From Candidatus Zambryskiibacteriota bacterium (GTDB taxonomy: Bacteria; Patescibacteriota; Minisyncoccia; Phycocordibacterales; DATDWN01), in NCBI GenBank assembly GCA_023267045.1, contig JAHFOB010000007.1:1-46803 (forward strand): DNA of 46,803 nucleotides, in the 5' to 3' direction. Position numbers and translations under genes: made by a program. The first letter of the stretch is position 1; every line of letters begins with the position of its first letter. Under the pieces are notes generated by a model. That model saw only the letters and a program-made list of their open reading frames with translations. It did not search any database and was not told the DNA's origin. Below are positions 21,711-30,768 of this stretch, piece after piece.

Positions 21711-22364
21711 TCAGGCGAACGCCTGCTCGAGTCTCCTGACCCGCAACTTCGTCGCCTGACGAATTGCGTCCATCTTGCCGATGCGGGTGCAAACTTCGGG
21801 TGCCCAGCTCTTTTGAAGCTTTGTCACTCGCTTGTCAGCGTCGGTGTGTTGACGTGCCTGCTCGAGCTGGTTCAGACGGACTCCGTCACGCTGTCCCTGC
21901 TTATTGTCGGCTTCCTCCAGCGCCTTGACCAACCCGTTGTGGCCCTCGATGCGCTTGTTGAAGTCGCGGGTTGAATCCTCCTGGATGAGATCGGCTTGAG
22001 CCTTCAGAAGCAGACGCAGATCGGCGATGATCTCACCGTCGTAGTACCACACCTGCTCCCGCCCGTCGATCTCACGCTCGAAGTGGGACTGGATGACTTC
22101 ATCACCACGCCCCATCCTCTTTGTGGACGAGTAGCGAAGGAACCCCTCGAGCCGACGGCGACCTGAGGTCAAAAGCCCCATGCCTGTCTCCGTCGCAGCA
22201 TCATCTTGTCTGCAAAGGAGCTGCTTCTTCATGAGATTGCGCGCCTCGACGAACTCGTACGCGACGACGAAGTTCTTCGTCGCTTTCATGAAGTTGCTGA
22301 GAACGGTGACATCCTCGATGATCGAGTCGATGTCCACGACGGGCTTCGCTTCTGATGTGCTCAT
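21711..22364 (-). CDS. Hypothetical helical protein, GC-rich gene
   Basis: The 217-residue product is highly charged and almost wholly helical, with no membrane segment and no motif I know. It has a middle region rich in aspartate, arginine and lysine (DSTRDFNKRIEGHNGLVKAL) and a C-terminal basic helix. GAGGG stands seven bases before the ATG and a hairpin terminator follows. The codon third positions are strongly G/C-biased compared with hisS or uppP on either side, which suggests a different origin or expression class. Function unknown. Confidence 0.7.
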   Translation of the reverse strand: MSTSEAKPVVDIDSIIEDVTVLSNFMKATKNFVVAYEFVEARNLMKKQLLCRQDDAATETGMGLLTSGRRRLEGFLRYSSTKRMGRGDEVIQSHFEREIDGREQVWYYDGEIIADLRLLLKAQADLIQEDSTRDFNKRIEGHNGLVKALEEADNKQGQRDGVRLNQLEQARQHTDADKRVTKLQKSWAPEVCTRIGKMDAIRQATKLRVRRLEQAFA

Positions 22365-22481
22365 TTTTCTACCCTCACGTTTAAACTGCCAAGTTGCTAA
22401 GTATGGGTAAAGCTACCCACTTCCTTCCACAAGAGTAGCATAAATAAAATCTAATGTCAAGGACTTTTTACAACCAAAATC

Positions 22482-23276
22482 CTAAAATGTGAGAAAAAGG
22501 CCTATAGCTAAGGCTATTCTGTACCATATAAAAACGTTCAGATTGTGAGTTTTGAGGTATTTTATGAGGAAATTGATAGCAAATAGACCAGTGAGAAATG
22601 CCACGACGGAACCAAGTAGCAGTGACGAACCAAAACTGTTTCCGAGTAAATCACCACGAACTTCTAGCAGTTTTTTCAAACCAGAACCGAGGAGGATTGG
22701 TATTGAAAGTATAAAACTAAACCTGACAGCTTCGTCTTTAGTTAGTCCAGCCAAAAGTCCACCGGAAATAGTTGCTCCAGAACGGGAAACTCCCGGAACC
22801 AGAGCTAAACATTGGAAAAATCCAACAACAACTCCCCTACCGAGCGACAAGACTTTATTTTCTTTAGCAAATCTTTGAGCAAGCCAAATCAAGAGACTGC
22901 CTAATATTAAAGTTAGCGCGACTAAATGAACATTTCTGAAAATCGTCTCCATTTTACTCTCCAAAAGTAATCCGAAAATAACTGCAGGAATTGTTCCCAA
23001 AATAACTGAAAGTAAAAGTGTCTTATTTTTCTGTTCAATGTTTTTACCAACGATCCATGAGTATGCTGTCTCAACTAAACGCCAGATATCTTTCCAAAAA
23101 TAAACGACTAGTGCTAAAGTTGTGGCCATTTGTATAACTGCGTCAAAGGCAAGACCGAGAGAATTGTTTTCCCCGAGAATTTGCCTGACAATTATGAGAT
23201 GCCCAGAGGATGAGACTGGGATGAATTCAGTCGCTCCTTCAACAAAACCGAGAATTATTGCTACTAGATGAGACAT
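22482..23276 (-). CDS. uppP: Undecaprenyl-diphosphatase UppP/BacA
   Basis: UppP recycles the undecaprenyl carrier for cell wall synthesis by removing a phosphate at the outer membrane face. The protein (264 residues from 23276) has the two signatures EGATEFIPVSSSGHL and VPGVSRSGATISGG, and about eight membrane segments. I start at the ATG 23276 because the earlier in-frame start is a GTG and homology begins here. It is divergent from the DsbA-like gene. Confidence 0.95.
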   Translation of the reverse strand: MSHLVAIILGFVEGATEFIPVSSSGHLIIVRQILGENNSLGLAFDAVIQMATTLALVVYFWKDIWRLVETAYSWIVGKNIEQKNKTLLLSVILGTIPAVIFGLLLESKMETIFRNVHLVALTLILGSLLIWLAQRFAKENKVLSLGRGVVVGFFQCLALVPGVSRSGATISGGLLAGLTKDEAVRFSFILSIPILLGSGLKKLLEVRGDLLGNSFGSSLLLGSVVAFLTGLFAINFLIKYLKTHNLNVFIWYRIALAIGLFLTF

Positions 23277-23294
23277 ATAGTACAATCTTAACAC

Positions 23295-23981
23295 ATGAAT
23301 ATGGAAAAACTATCTGTACCAATATCTATAGTAGTTGCTGGAATACTTATTGCCGGAGCAGTTTATTACTCAAGTGGAAAAACGCCGACAAAAACAGCTC
23401 TGCAGGCAGTTCAGCCGACAACTACTAGCATGAGACCTATCTCGGCTGACGATCACATATTAGGAAATCCAAATGCTGATTTAATAATAGTTGAATACTC
23501 TGATACAGAATGTCCTTTCTGCAAACAGTTCCACGCAACACTACAAAGAGTAATGGCTGAATACGGTAAAGATGGAAAAGTTGCTTGGGTTTACAGACAT
23601 TTCCCTATCGTCTCTCTACATTCAAAAGCACCAAAAGAAGCTGAAGCACTTGAGTGTGCAAACGAACTCGGCGGACCAGCTAAATTTTGGGAATATACAA
23701 ATACTATCTACCAAGTGACAACATCAAACAACACTCTTGATCCATCACAGTTGCCAGTCATTGCTAAAACTGTTGGTCTTGATGTTGCTAAATTTAATAC
23801 TTGTTTATCAAGTGGAAAATACGCTGCCAAAGTTCAGGCGGATTATGATGATGCCGTCAAAGCTGGTGGAAGAGGTACGCCAAACTCAATCATTGTTTCA
23901 AAAGATGGAACTCAAACTGTCGTTCAAGGTGCGCAACCTTATGATGCACTAAAAGCGACACTGGACGCTTTACTTCAGTAA
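23295..23981 (+). CDS. DsbA/DsbG-like thioredoxin-fold protein, membrane-anchored
   Basis: The 228-residue product has an N-terminal membrane anchor (residues 7-25), a Thr/Lys linker and a thioredoxin-fold domain with CPFC (Cys73, Cys76), then a helical insertion and RGTPNSIIV with the cis-proline. It belongs to the DSBA-like family (Thioredoxin_4) that forms disulfides in exported proteins. It fits with the cysteine-containing surface proteins in the window. Its 3' end overlaps the helicase gene by 12 bases. Confidence 0.92.
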   Translation: MNMEKLSVPISIVVAGILIAGAVYYSSGKTPTKTALQAVQPTTTSMRPISADDHILGNPNADLIIVEYSDTECPFCKQFHATLQRVMAEYGKDGKVAWVYRHFPIVSLHSKAPKEAEALECANELGGPAKFWEYTNTIYQVTTSNNTLDPSQLPVIAKTVGLDVAKFNTCLSSGKYAAKVQADYDDAVKAGGRGTPNSIIVSKDGTQTVVQGAQPYDALKATLDALLQ

Positions 23982-26888
23982 TCTTCGGTAACCACAGTAC
24001 TTACAGGATGGATCGGTGCAGTATTTTCCTGCAAGATTTCCACTCCAAACAGTCTGTATAAGATCTTCAATTTCTTCTTTCACTTTTTTGATGTCTTCAT
24101 CTAGAACAGGCATTGTTATTACTGGACATCTCCCCGCATCATCTGGAGAGACAAAAACTAGAGAAGTGTCTATTTTTTTATTAAATCCTTTCGAGTTGTT
24201 CTGCAAAAGAATTCTGTAGAAAACTAACTGACGAAAATAGTTACCGTTATCATTTTTCTTTATAGCCGAGGCCGTCATCCCCTGTTTGGTTTTATAATCA
24301 AAAACCGAAAGAGTATCCCCTGAATCTAAAACAACATCCAATTTCCCGTGAATTGGTACTGTGACTGTTTTGTTTTCAGATGTCGTGTCAAAAGGAGTTT
24401 CTACCCAACTCTCGGAGGAAACTTTGCCAGAAAAAACAAAATGTGACTCCAGTGCTTTAGCTACAACTGGAGCGTCAATGGATAATTCTTTCTTTAGAGC
24501 TTCTTTGTCACCTAGAGAGAGGAGTGACCCGTCTATATTTTCTTTCGTTATATCTATAATAATCTCTTCAATTTTTTTCTTATTTCGATCTTTTGTATTC
24601 CAAATTTTAGATATGGCTGTGTGCATTGCAATACCTTTTTCAGCTGAAATATTTGGCGCTTGTGGTAATTTCAAAATACTTTCATATAAAAACTTGTTTG
24701 GACATTCTAAAAAGTGATTGAGAGCAGTAACAGAGAGACCACTTTCAAGCAAGACTTTTTTAGTCTGATTTGTCATGAGCTCACTGTATTCATCGACTGC
24801 AAATATCTTTTTAGATTGTGGTTCTAAGACAAACAGAGACCTCGGTAGCCTCTTTAGTTTTACAGACTTAGCTTCTAGTTCACTTATAAAACGAAGTGGT
24901 GTCATAGTTTTACCATCAGATTCTTCGTCTTGATAGAGAATAGTGACATGTTTTCTTGCCCGAGTTAGAGCAACGTAGAAAAGTCTTCGAGTATCTCGGA
25001 TATCGTGATTGCTTGAATTTTTCTCAGGCAAAGCAAACGAAGACCCCCACGCTCTACCAACCCAGGCTTCCTCCGTTGCGTATGGCACAAAAACATAATC
25101 AAATTCTAGACCTTTTGAACCATGAGCTGTCATAACTTTTATCGAAAGATCTGGAGCGCCAACAGAGACTTTGACTGGCTTTAATTCGGCAGATTCGCGG
25201 TATGTCAGGAGCGCCCTAAAAAGTTCCAAGGGACTTTCTATACCACCGTCTCTGCTTATTGACTCACATAGTGTAACGATACCTCGCCAGACGTGAACGT
25301 AAGCGGGATCTCGAGAAACCAGAGCAGTGAAACCACTATCTTCGGCAACTGAAACAACAGCAGAAACCGCACCATCTGAAAGCATGGTTTTTCTTATCTT
25401 GATAAGTTCTGGTAAATAACTTGCGATATCTGTGCTTTTTGTTCTAAGAGAGTGAACTACTTCTAAAGATTGCTTGTAAGAAAGCCCCCACATACCGAGA
25501 GCAACTGTTCGAGAAAGTGCGTCTACCCTCGTCTGATCAACTAAATATTCTATTAAATCAAAAAAAATACTACCAACTGGATGATGAAAAATATCAACAC
25601 TTCTCTCAGAAGAAACCGGTATTTCATATGATTCTAGAAGTCTTAAAACTCTTTCTAACTCACGATTTCTTCTTGTAATAAGGGCTATGGTTGCATTTGG
25701 CTCTTTTTTAATTATTTTTTGTATTTCTGAAATCATGTATTGTTCCATGGCTAAACTATTTTCAGTAGATATTAAGTCCAACGGACGTTTTTTGTTTTCA
25801 TTGCCAGAGAGCAATTCCTTACGAAGATCTGCGTGTTCATTTTTCCCATAATTATTTTCAATCATTGCAAAAGTAGCATCCAAAATACTTTGGTGTGAGC
25901 GATAGTTTTTATCTAGAGATATTACTTTCATATCTGGCCAGAGTTTTCTTAAGCGTAGGAAATTTTCAACCGAAGCACCTTGAAAACGATATATAGCTTG
26001 TTTATCATCGCCAACTATAAAAACATTCGGAGTTTCAAAAAATTCAGCAATAAGGCCAACAATAAAGTTCTGTGCATCGTTTGTGTCCTGATGTTCATCG
26101 ACTAAAATATACAGAAATCTTTCTTGAATGAGACGTAGGAAAAGTTCGTCGACTCTTAATGCAACCAAAAGCTCAATAATCAAATCATCATAATCCCGTA
26201 GTTTAGATTTTTGTTTAACTTCTTCGTATTTTTTATATACCTTTGAAAGAAGGATCGTCTTGTCCAGTTTTTCAAGTCTATCAAGCGCTTCAGCTTTCAG
26301 CTTACCCTTTGTCGCACCACGAGTAGAAATATTTTCCTCATCTGATTTAACTTTTTTTATTTCAGTCAAAACATGCTTTTCTACCAAATCCGGAGTGAGA
26401 GCATCTTTTTTTGAATCACTAATCGCTCTGACAATAGAGCTGACGTAGGCATCTGGACGACCAAGTGGTCTGAGTGGGGCAAACTCTGACTCAGAAATAA
26501 TACTACGAACGATAGACTCCTGTTCAACATCTGTCATCTGACGTAAGTGACTCTGGCTAAAAAAGTGATCTGGATATTCTGAAATCATCGCCGATGCAAA
26601 AGAGTGAAATGTATAAATGCAAACATCGTGAGCTCGATTGCCGATTATCTCACGCAATTTATCTCGCATAGCTTTTACTCCAGCGTTTGTATAGGTTATT
26701 GCTAAAATACCATTTGGCGGTGTTTGAGTTTTTCTTAAAATCTCTGCGATACGTAAAGTAAGTATCGTGGTCTTGCCAGTCCCGGGACCAGCAATAACCA
26801 TAACAGGGCCTTCTATGGTATCTACTGCCAATTTTTGCTCTTTATTGAGATTTTTATAGCGCTGGTCAAAGGTTAAATCTGAAGACAT
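23970..26888 (-). CDS. UvrD/PcrA-type helicase fused to a Fe-S RecB-like nuclease
   Basis: The product (972 residues from 26888) is a superfamily 1A helicase with GPGTGKT, LVDEHQDTN, the QAIYRFQGA motif and TAHGSKGLEFDYVF. The last 280 residues form a PD-(D/E)XK domain: HTAISKIW, GKLDVVL, FDYKTKQ. Cysteines of ECPNKF and CTDPSCKYC could hold a 4Fe-4S cluster as in AddB and Cas4. This single chain may do the job of AddAB in double-strand break repair. The frame opens two codons earlier, but an extended -10 (TGGTATTCT) six bases before the second ATG supports 26888. Confidence 0.9.
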   Translation of the reverse strand: MSSDLTFDQRYKNLNKEQKLAVDTIEGPVMVIAGPGTGKTTILTLRIAEILRKTQTPPNGILAITYTNAGVKAMRDKLREIIGNRAHDVCIYTFHSFASAMISEYPDHFFSQSHLRQMTDVEQESIVRSIISESEFAPLRPLGRPDAYVSSIVRAISDSKKDALTPDLVEKHVLTEIKKVKSDEENISTRGATKGKLKAEALDRLEKLDKTILLSKVYKKYEEVKQKSKLRDYDDLIIELLVALRVDELFLRLIQERFLYILVDEHQDTNDAQNFIVGLIAEFFETPNVFIVGDDKQAIYRFQGASVENFLRLRKLWPDMKVISLDKNYRSHQSILDATFAMIENNYGKNEHADLRKELLSGNENKKRPLDLISTENSLAMEQYMISEIQKIIKKEPNATIALITRRNRELERVLRLLESYEIPVSSERSVDIFHHPVGSIFFDLIEYLVDQTRVDALSRTVALGMWGLSYKQSLEVVHSLRTKSTDIASYLPELIKIRKTMLSDGAVSAVVSVAEDSGFTALVSRDPAYVHVWRGIVTLCESISRDGGIESPLELFRALLTYRESAELKPVKVSVGAPDLSIKVMTAHGSKGLEFDYVFVPYATEEAWVGRAWGSSFALPEKNSSNHDIRDTRRLFYVALTRARKHVTILYQDEESDGKTMTPLRFISELEAKSVKLKRLPRSLFVLEPQSKKIFAVDEYSELMTNQTKKVLLESGLSVTALNHFLECPNKFLYESILKLPQAPNISAEKGIAMHTAISKIWNTKDRNKKKIEEIIIDITKENIDGSLLSLGDKEALKKELSIDAPVVAKALESHFVFSGKVSSESWVETPFDTTSENKTVTVPIHGKLDVVLDSGDTLSVFDYKTKQGMTASAIKKNDNGNYFRQLVFYRILLQNNSKGFNKKIDTSLVFVSPDDAGRCPVITMPVLDEDIKKVKEEIEDLIQTVWSGNLAGKYCTDPSCKYCGYRRLLK

Positions 26889-26894
26889 GTTCAT

Positions 26895-26903
26895 AGAATA
26901 CCA
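26895..26903 (-). promoter_or_regulatory. Extended -10 promoter, leaderless helicase-nuclease gene
   Basis: On the minus strand TGGTATTCT is followed by ATGAAC and the ATG at 26888. It chooses the second of two close start codons. Confidence 0.55.
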
Positions 26904-26918
26904 CGGATTTTAGAGTAA

Positions 26919-26961
26919 TAAAAAAACCGGCCAAGGTGAGGTCCCCCCCTCCTTGGCCGGT
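26919..26961 (-). terminator. Terminator of the zinc-ribbon gene
   Basis: On the minus strand ACCGGCCAAGG pairs with CCTTGGCCGGT, then seven T. A second hairpin, ACAGGG/CCCTGT, lies at 26988-27005. Confidence 0.9.
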
Positions 26962-27034
26962 ATGAACGAATGACGTTGCCTAGATGAACAGGGATCTACC
27001 CTGTTTTTGATTTTTTCATATCGATGACCTCCGG

Positions 27035-27238
27035 TTAAGCAAGACTACGAAGAACGGAAGCTGGAACTCTAGAGAGTTGAACGGATTTCTGTCCAACGTT
27101 GGTCGGAACCTCCCAAAGAAGATTCTGACAACCGTAACAGAAATAGTAGTCTCCTTCCTTCCTGAGACCAACATTTCCGCTACCACAAGAGTAGCACTTG
27201 CTGGTATCCGTTTCAGAAGTCCACATGCGATGCATCAT
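27035..27238 (-). CDS. Small zinc-ribbon protein
   Basis: The 67-residue product has two cysteine knuckles, CYSCGSGN and FCYGCQNLLW, spaced as in zinc ribbons, followed by a basic tail ending in VLRSLA. AGAGG eight bases upstream and a TACAAT box (27263-27268) give it the Shine-Dalgarno style, and it has a strong terminator. Zinc ribbons of this size often bind nucleic acid or assist transcription; no more can be said. It sits alone between the helicase and rpoD. Confidence 0.7.
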   Translation of the reverse strand: MMHRMWTSETDTSKCYSCGSGNVGLRKEGDYYFCYGCQNLLWEVPTNVGQKSVQLSRVPASVLRSLA

Positions 27239-27360
27239 CTAAGACCTCTCAATTCTGAAATAATTGTAACACAGAAATTTTTTGAAAAATTTAAAACAGT
27301 GGAAAACTAATCCACCACTCTGGGAGGATTTTTAGCCAAAATTTCCACAAAATACACAAC

Positions 27361-27557
27361 CACAAACTTTCAAATTTGAGGGAATTTCGACGGGAGAAAT
27401 GCAAAAGACGAAAAGCCTTAGTTAGTGCTAAAGTGATGAGTATTTTGCATTTGGGTGAGAAGCGAAGCTTCGCAAGACCTTGAGCATTATTTATTCAGAA
27501 TGCGAAAGGTGTACAGTTTCTGTAAGAAACGAGAAATTTACCAAATTTGGAAGTTTA
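27361..27557. repeat. Foldable intergenic element B, downstream of rpoD
   Basis: This 320-base gap has no convincing gene. It holds TTCGACGGGAG, AAGCC, a CTTAG/CTAA hairpin and AGTGATGAGTATTTT in the order of elements A and C. It also has the palindrome GCGAAGCTTCGC, and at 27541-27557 a 17-base copy of CCAAATTTGGAAGTTTA, also found at 15887 before typA. Confidence 0.4.
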
Positions 27558-27558
27558 T

Positions 27559-28848
27559 TTACAAATAATTACGCAACCTGTTGATCTTGTCATGCTGTCT
27601 GATTTTTTCATGCGCCTTGGCCTCAATCTGTCTAATTCTCTCTCGAGTCACACCGAATTCCTTACCCACTTCTTCTAGTGTATGTGTTACCCCGTCAACC
27701 AAACCGTGCCTTAGCTCTAGAATTTTTCTTTCTTTTTCTGGTAAGTCATTTAATATTTCTTTTACCTGATCTGAAATAATTCGTCGTGATGCTTCTTGCT
27801 CTGGTGAAAGAATTTTGTCATCTGCCAAAAAGTCACCAAGTTTACTTTTACCATCGTCTTCTTCACCTATTGGACTTTCTAAAGACAGAGTGCTTTGATC
27901 TATTTTTTCGATTGTATAGATTTTATCAACGGTTAGATTCATTTCTGTAGCAATTTCTTCTGGTAGTGGATCACGACCAAGATCTTGTGAAAGTCGTCTG
28001 ACAACCTGCTTATATTTAGCGATAGTTTCTACCATATGCACAGGCACACGAATAGTACGTGATTGGTCAGCCAGTGCGCGAGTGATAGCTTGACGAATCC
28101 ACCATGTTGCGTAGGTTGAAAACTTATATCCTTTAGTCCAGTCAAATTTATCTACCGCTTTGAAAAGACCAAGGTTTCCTTCCTGGATAAGATCAAGGAG
28201 TGTTAAGTCGGCACTGCGATTTGCATACTTTTTAGCAATTGAAACAACCAAACGCAAGTTTGCTCGCGCCAAAAGATTTTTGGCTTCAATATCTCCGGCT
28301 TGAATACGACGGGCCAGTTCCTTTTCCATACTTCCGGAAATGAGTTGATATTGACCGATTTCTTTCAAATACATCTGGATTGAGTCGTATGATGACTCAC
28401 TTGCTCGTCCATATGTATATTTTTTACCGACCAAGTCTTCTGCGGATGGAGTCTCTAGTAATCCTCCACCCTCGAGCACGTCAATACCTCCAGTTCCAAG
28501 TTTTTCGTAAAGTTCATCCAAAAATAAAATATCTTCTTCGACATTTGGAAACTCTTTTAAGATCTCATCGTATGTAACATAACCACGCTCTTTTCCTTTG
28601 GCTAGAAGTTTTGCCATACCTTCTTGCTGTCTATCATGTTTTTTGGTTGGCTTTATCTGCTTTGATGATTTACCCCCAGATGAACCCGCGTAAAAAGTTT
28701 TTCCTTTCTTTTTGTGACGCAGTTTAGGCACTTTTATTTTTGCCTTTTTAGCTTTTTTTGTAGCTCTTTTCACCTTTTTTGTCGCTTTTTTGGCGGACTT
28801 TCGTGATTTGAGCTTATTCTTTTTTGATTTTGATTTACTTTTTTTCAT
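27559..28848 (-). CDS. rpoD: Primary sigma factor RpoD with a lysine-rich N-terminal tail
   Basis: The 429-residue sigma-70 factor has regions 1.2-4.2: the region 2 sequence [19 protein letters not shown] with [14 protein letters not shown], and region 4.2 [22 protein letters not shown]. The first 75 residues replace region 1.1 with a very basic, low-complexity tail of Lys, Ser, Ala and Arg, like a histone H1 tail, probably disordered. The start codon lies in a leader stem shared with hpf. A short-length sigma factor is expected in reduced genomes, but the tail is unusual. It is the last gene of the rpoB-rpoC-dnaG-rpoD series. Confidence 0.95.
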   Translation of the reverse strand: MKKSKSKSKKNKLKSRKSAKKATKKVKRATKKAKKAKIKVPKLRHKKKGKTFYAGSSGGKSSKQIKPTKKHDRQQEGMAKLLAKGKERGYVTYDEILKEFPNVEEDILFLDELYEKLGTGGIDVLEGGGLLETPSAEDLVGKKYTYGRASESSYDSIQMYLKEIGQYQLISGSMEKELARRIQAGDIEAKNLLARANLRLVVSIAKKYANRSADLTLLDLIQEGNLGLFKAVDKFDWTKGYKFSTYATWWIRQAITRALADQSRTIRVPVHMVETIAKYKQVVRRLSQDLGRDPLPEEIATEMNLTVDKIYTIEKIDQSTLSLESPIGEEDDGKSKLGDFLADDKILSPEQEASRRIISDQVKEILNDLPEKERKILELRHGLVDGVTHTLEEVGKEFGVTRERIRQIEAKAHEKIRQHDKINRLRNYL

Positions 28849-28950
28849 CCCGTTAGAAGTACCAGTAAATTCTCTCTACTATGGTACAGAAATTAAATTA
28901 TTAATCACATATTCCCGTATTGAAACTTGGACTGAAACTTCTAACGGGAT
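28847..28950 (-). promoter_or_regulatory. Inverted-repeat leader of rpoD
   Basis: On the minus strand ATCCCGTTAGAAGT (28937-28950) pairs perfectly with ACTTCTAACGGGAT (28847-28860), whose last two bases are the AT of the rpoD start. An inner CAGT/ACTG helix follows. The 5' arm contains the dnaG stop codon. Compared with the hpf leader one A-T pair is a G-C pair, a compensated change. Arm spacing is nearly equal (76 and 79 bases). Confidence 0.6.
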
Positions 28951-30686
28951 TCATAAATATTTTTGATTGCGTTCAGTTTTTTTGAAATATCCTGACACAT
29001 TTCTAAATATTTTAGAACATCTCCGCTATTTTTCGTCTGCTCTGCTTTTTGTAGATTAACCATTGCTTCGGAAAATTCTTTTTTCAAATGCTCCTCCTCG
29101 AGCCGAACCAAGAGCTCTGCCCAATCTTCTTTTACATTAGTTTTGTTATTATAGTATGCTTCTATCTCAAATAACAGAGATTCTTTTTCCTTCTCAAAAA
29201 ATGCCAAGAGGTCATCTGTCCTAGAACCCAGAACCTGCCTTACTTTCCCCTCAAACTCAACCATATCTACACCTGAGATAGGTGTTTTATTTGCCTTTTG
29301 CCAGAAAATGATACCTATAACCCTTTTTTCTATAGTATCAACTTTTTTTAAGATTGGTGAGCTAGTTTCTGCTTTTGAGTCAAATTTTGTACTTTTTGTC
29401 CCAAGTTTTTTCAAATCATCCCACAGAGCTTCTTCTTTTATAAAAGCTTTTTGAGCAATAATCTTTATAAAATGCGATTGTTCTATTGAACTGGGGATTT
29501 CTGCAACATAAGGCAGAACGTGTTTTTGAATTTCTCTTCCAAGTTCACGTGGAGCAAGATTTTGAGAAATCAGCGTATCTGTGTAAAAATCTATGATGTG
29601 TTTTGAATTTTTTAGAGACCTGACTAACTCATCGACATTATCTTTTGCCAAATCAGCGGGATCTTTACCGACAGGCATTTGAGCAATCTTCAGTTCCATA
29701 CCAAGCCTTAGAGCTATTTGGCTACTTCTGTCAGAAGCTCTAAACCCAGCTGTATCACCGTCATAGGCAACTATTATCCTGTTTGAAAATCTCTGAAGTT
29801 TTACCAGGTGATTTTCGGTCAAAGCTGTGCCGGACGAAGCTACAGTATTTGTAATTCCAGCTTGATGCATCATGACAAGATCCATTTGTCCTTCTACAAG
29901 TATTGAATAATCTTTCAATCTGATATCTTTTTTGGCTTTGTCTAATCCGAAAAGAATTTCTGATTTATTAAATAAAACTGTTTCTGGACTATTTAGATAC
30001 TTCGGAGCATTTACTTGCCCTGAGTAAGTCGAAGGGTCATCTGACACAAGTATTCTTCCAGAAAAACCAACGACTCTTCCAGAAGAATCATTTATCGGGA
30101 ACATTATTCGACCGCGAAACGTATCATAATGGGTCGAAGTTCCACCTTCTTTACGTTTAATTAAACCGACTTTTTCCATATCAGATATACTTACATCTTT
30201 TGAGTTTAGATACTCAAAAAGCTCTCTCCATTCTAGAGTAGAATAACCTATTCTGAATTCTTTTATAGTTTTTTCGGTAAGTCCTCTGGACGTCAAATAA
30301 TCCAGAGCTTGTTTGTTTTCTGATAATTTTTTCTCATAGAAAAATACTGCTTGTTCTAAAACAGAATGAAGTCTTTGTTTCTCTGTTTTTTCTGATTTGC
30401 TGTATGAGTCAAGATCCACTCCGGCCCGATCAGCCAAAATTTTCAATGCACCAACAAAATCAAGTTTCTCAAAATCCTGAACAAACGTGAAGATATCTCC
30501 TTTTGCGTGACAACCAAAACAATAGTAACTTCCACGATCTGGTGAGACGAAAAAGCTAGGCGTCTTCTCGTTATGAAAAGGACACCTGCCTTTATAGTTC
30601 GCTCCGGCTTTTTCTAGTTTTATGTACGAGCCAACTAGCGAAACGATATCTATTTTTGATTTTATTTGATCAACGGATGAGGACAT
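28941..30686 (-). CDS. dnaG: DNA primase DnaG
   Basis: The 581-residue protein has the CHC2 zinc domain (CPFHNEKTPSF ... YYCFGCHAKGD, residues about 37-63), the catalytic N-domain FRGRIMFPI, and the TOPRIM core VEGQMDLV and AYDGDTAG. The C-terminal helicase-binding domain is present but shows little conservation. It makes RNA primers at the replication fork. It lies between rpoC and rpoD, a variation of the rpsU-dnaG-rpoD macromolecular operon. Its last codons and stop form the 5' arm of the rpoD leader stem. Confidence 0.96.
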   Translation of the reverse strand: MSSSVDQIKSKIDIVSLVGSYIKLEKAGANYKGRCPFHNEKTPSFFVSPDRGSYYCFGCHAKGDIFTFVQDFEKLDFVGALKILADRAGVDLDSYSKSEKTEKQRLHSVLEQAVFFYEKKLSENKQALDYLTSRGLTEKTIKEFRIGYSTLEWRELFEYLNSKDVSISDMEKVGLIKRKEGGTSTHYDTFRGRIMFPINDSSGRVVGFSGRILVSDDPSTYSGQVNAPKYLNSPETVLFNKSEILFGLDKAKKDIRLKDYSILVEGQMDLVMMHQAGITNTVASSGTALTENHLVKLQRFSNRIIVAYDGDTAGFRASDRSSQIALRLGMELKIAQMPVGKDPADLAKDNVDELVRSLKNSKHIIDFYTDTLISQNLAPRELGREIQKHVLPYVAEIPSSIEQSHFIKIIAQKAFIKEEALWDDLKKLGTKSTKFDSKAETSSPILKKVDTIEKRVIGIIFWQKANKTPISGVDMVEFEGKVRQVLGSRTDDLLAFFEKEKESLLFEIEAYYNNKTNVKEDWAELLVRLEEEHLKKEFSEAMVNLQKAEQTKNSGDVLKYLEMCQDISKKLNAIKNIYESR

Positions 30687-30689
30687 AGA

Positions 30690-30768
30690 AAAAAGTTATA
30701 AAGTTGAAAGTTGAAAGTATAAAGTAAATGCATTTGTATTCACTTTTTAACTTTATACTTTACACTTT
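30690..30768 (-). other. AAAGT-type repeats and hairpin between rpoC and dnaG
   Basis: The intergenic stretch holds repeated AAAGT words. AGTATAAAGT and ACTTTATACT can pair around a loop of about 27 bases. It may be an attenuator that lowers dnaG-rpoD expression below rpoBC. A related string occurs inside trmD at about 46464-46490. Confidence 0.45.

Noticed and set aside
21394-21792. 132-codon minus-strand frame overlapping the 217-residue gene
   Set aside because: It crosses two terminators and a consensus promoter and is out of frame with the well-signalled genes; it is a shadow frame in GC-rich DNA.
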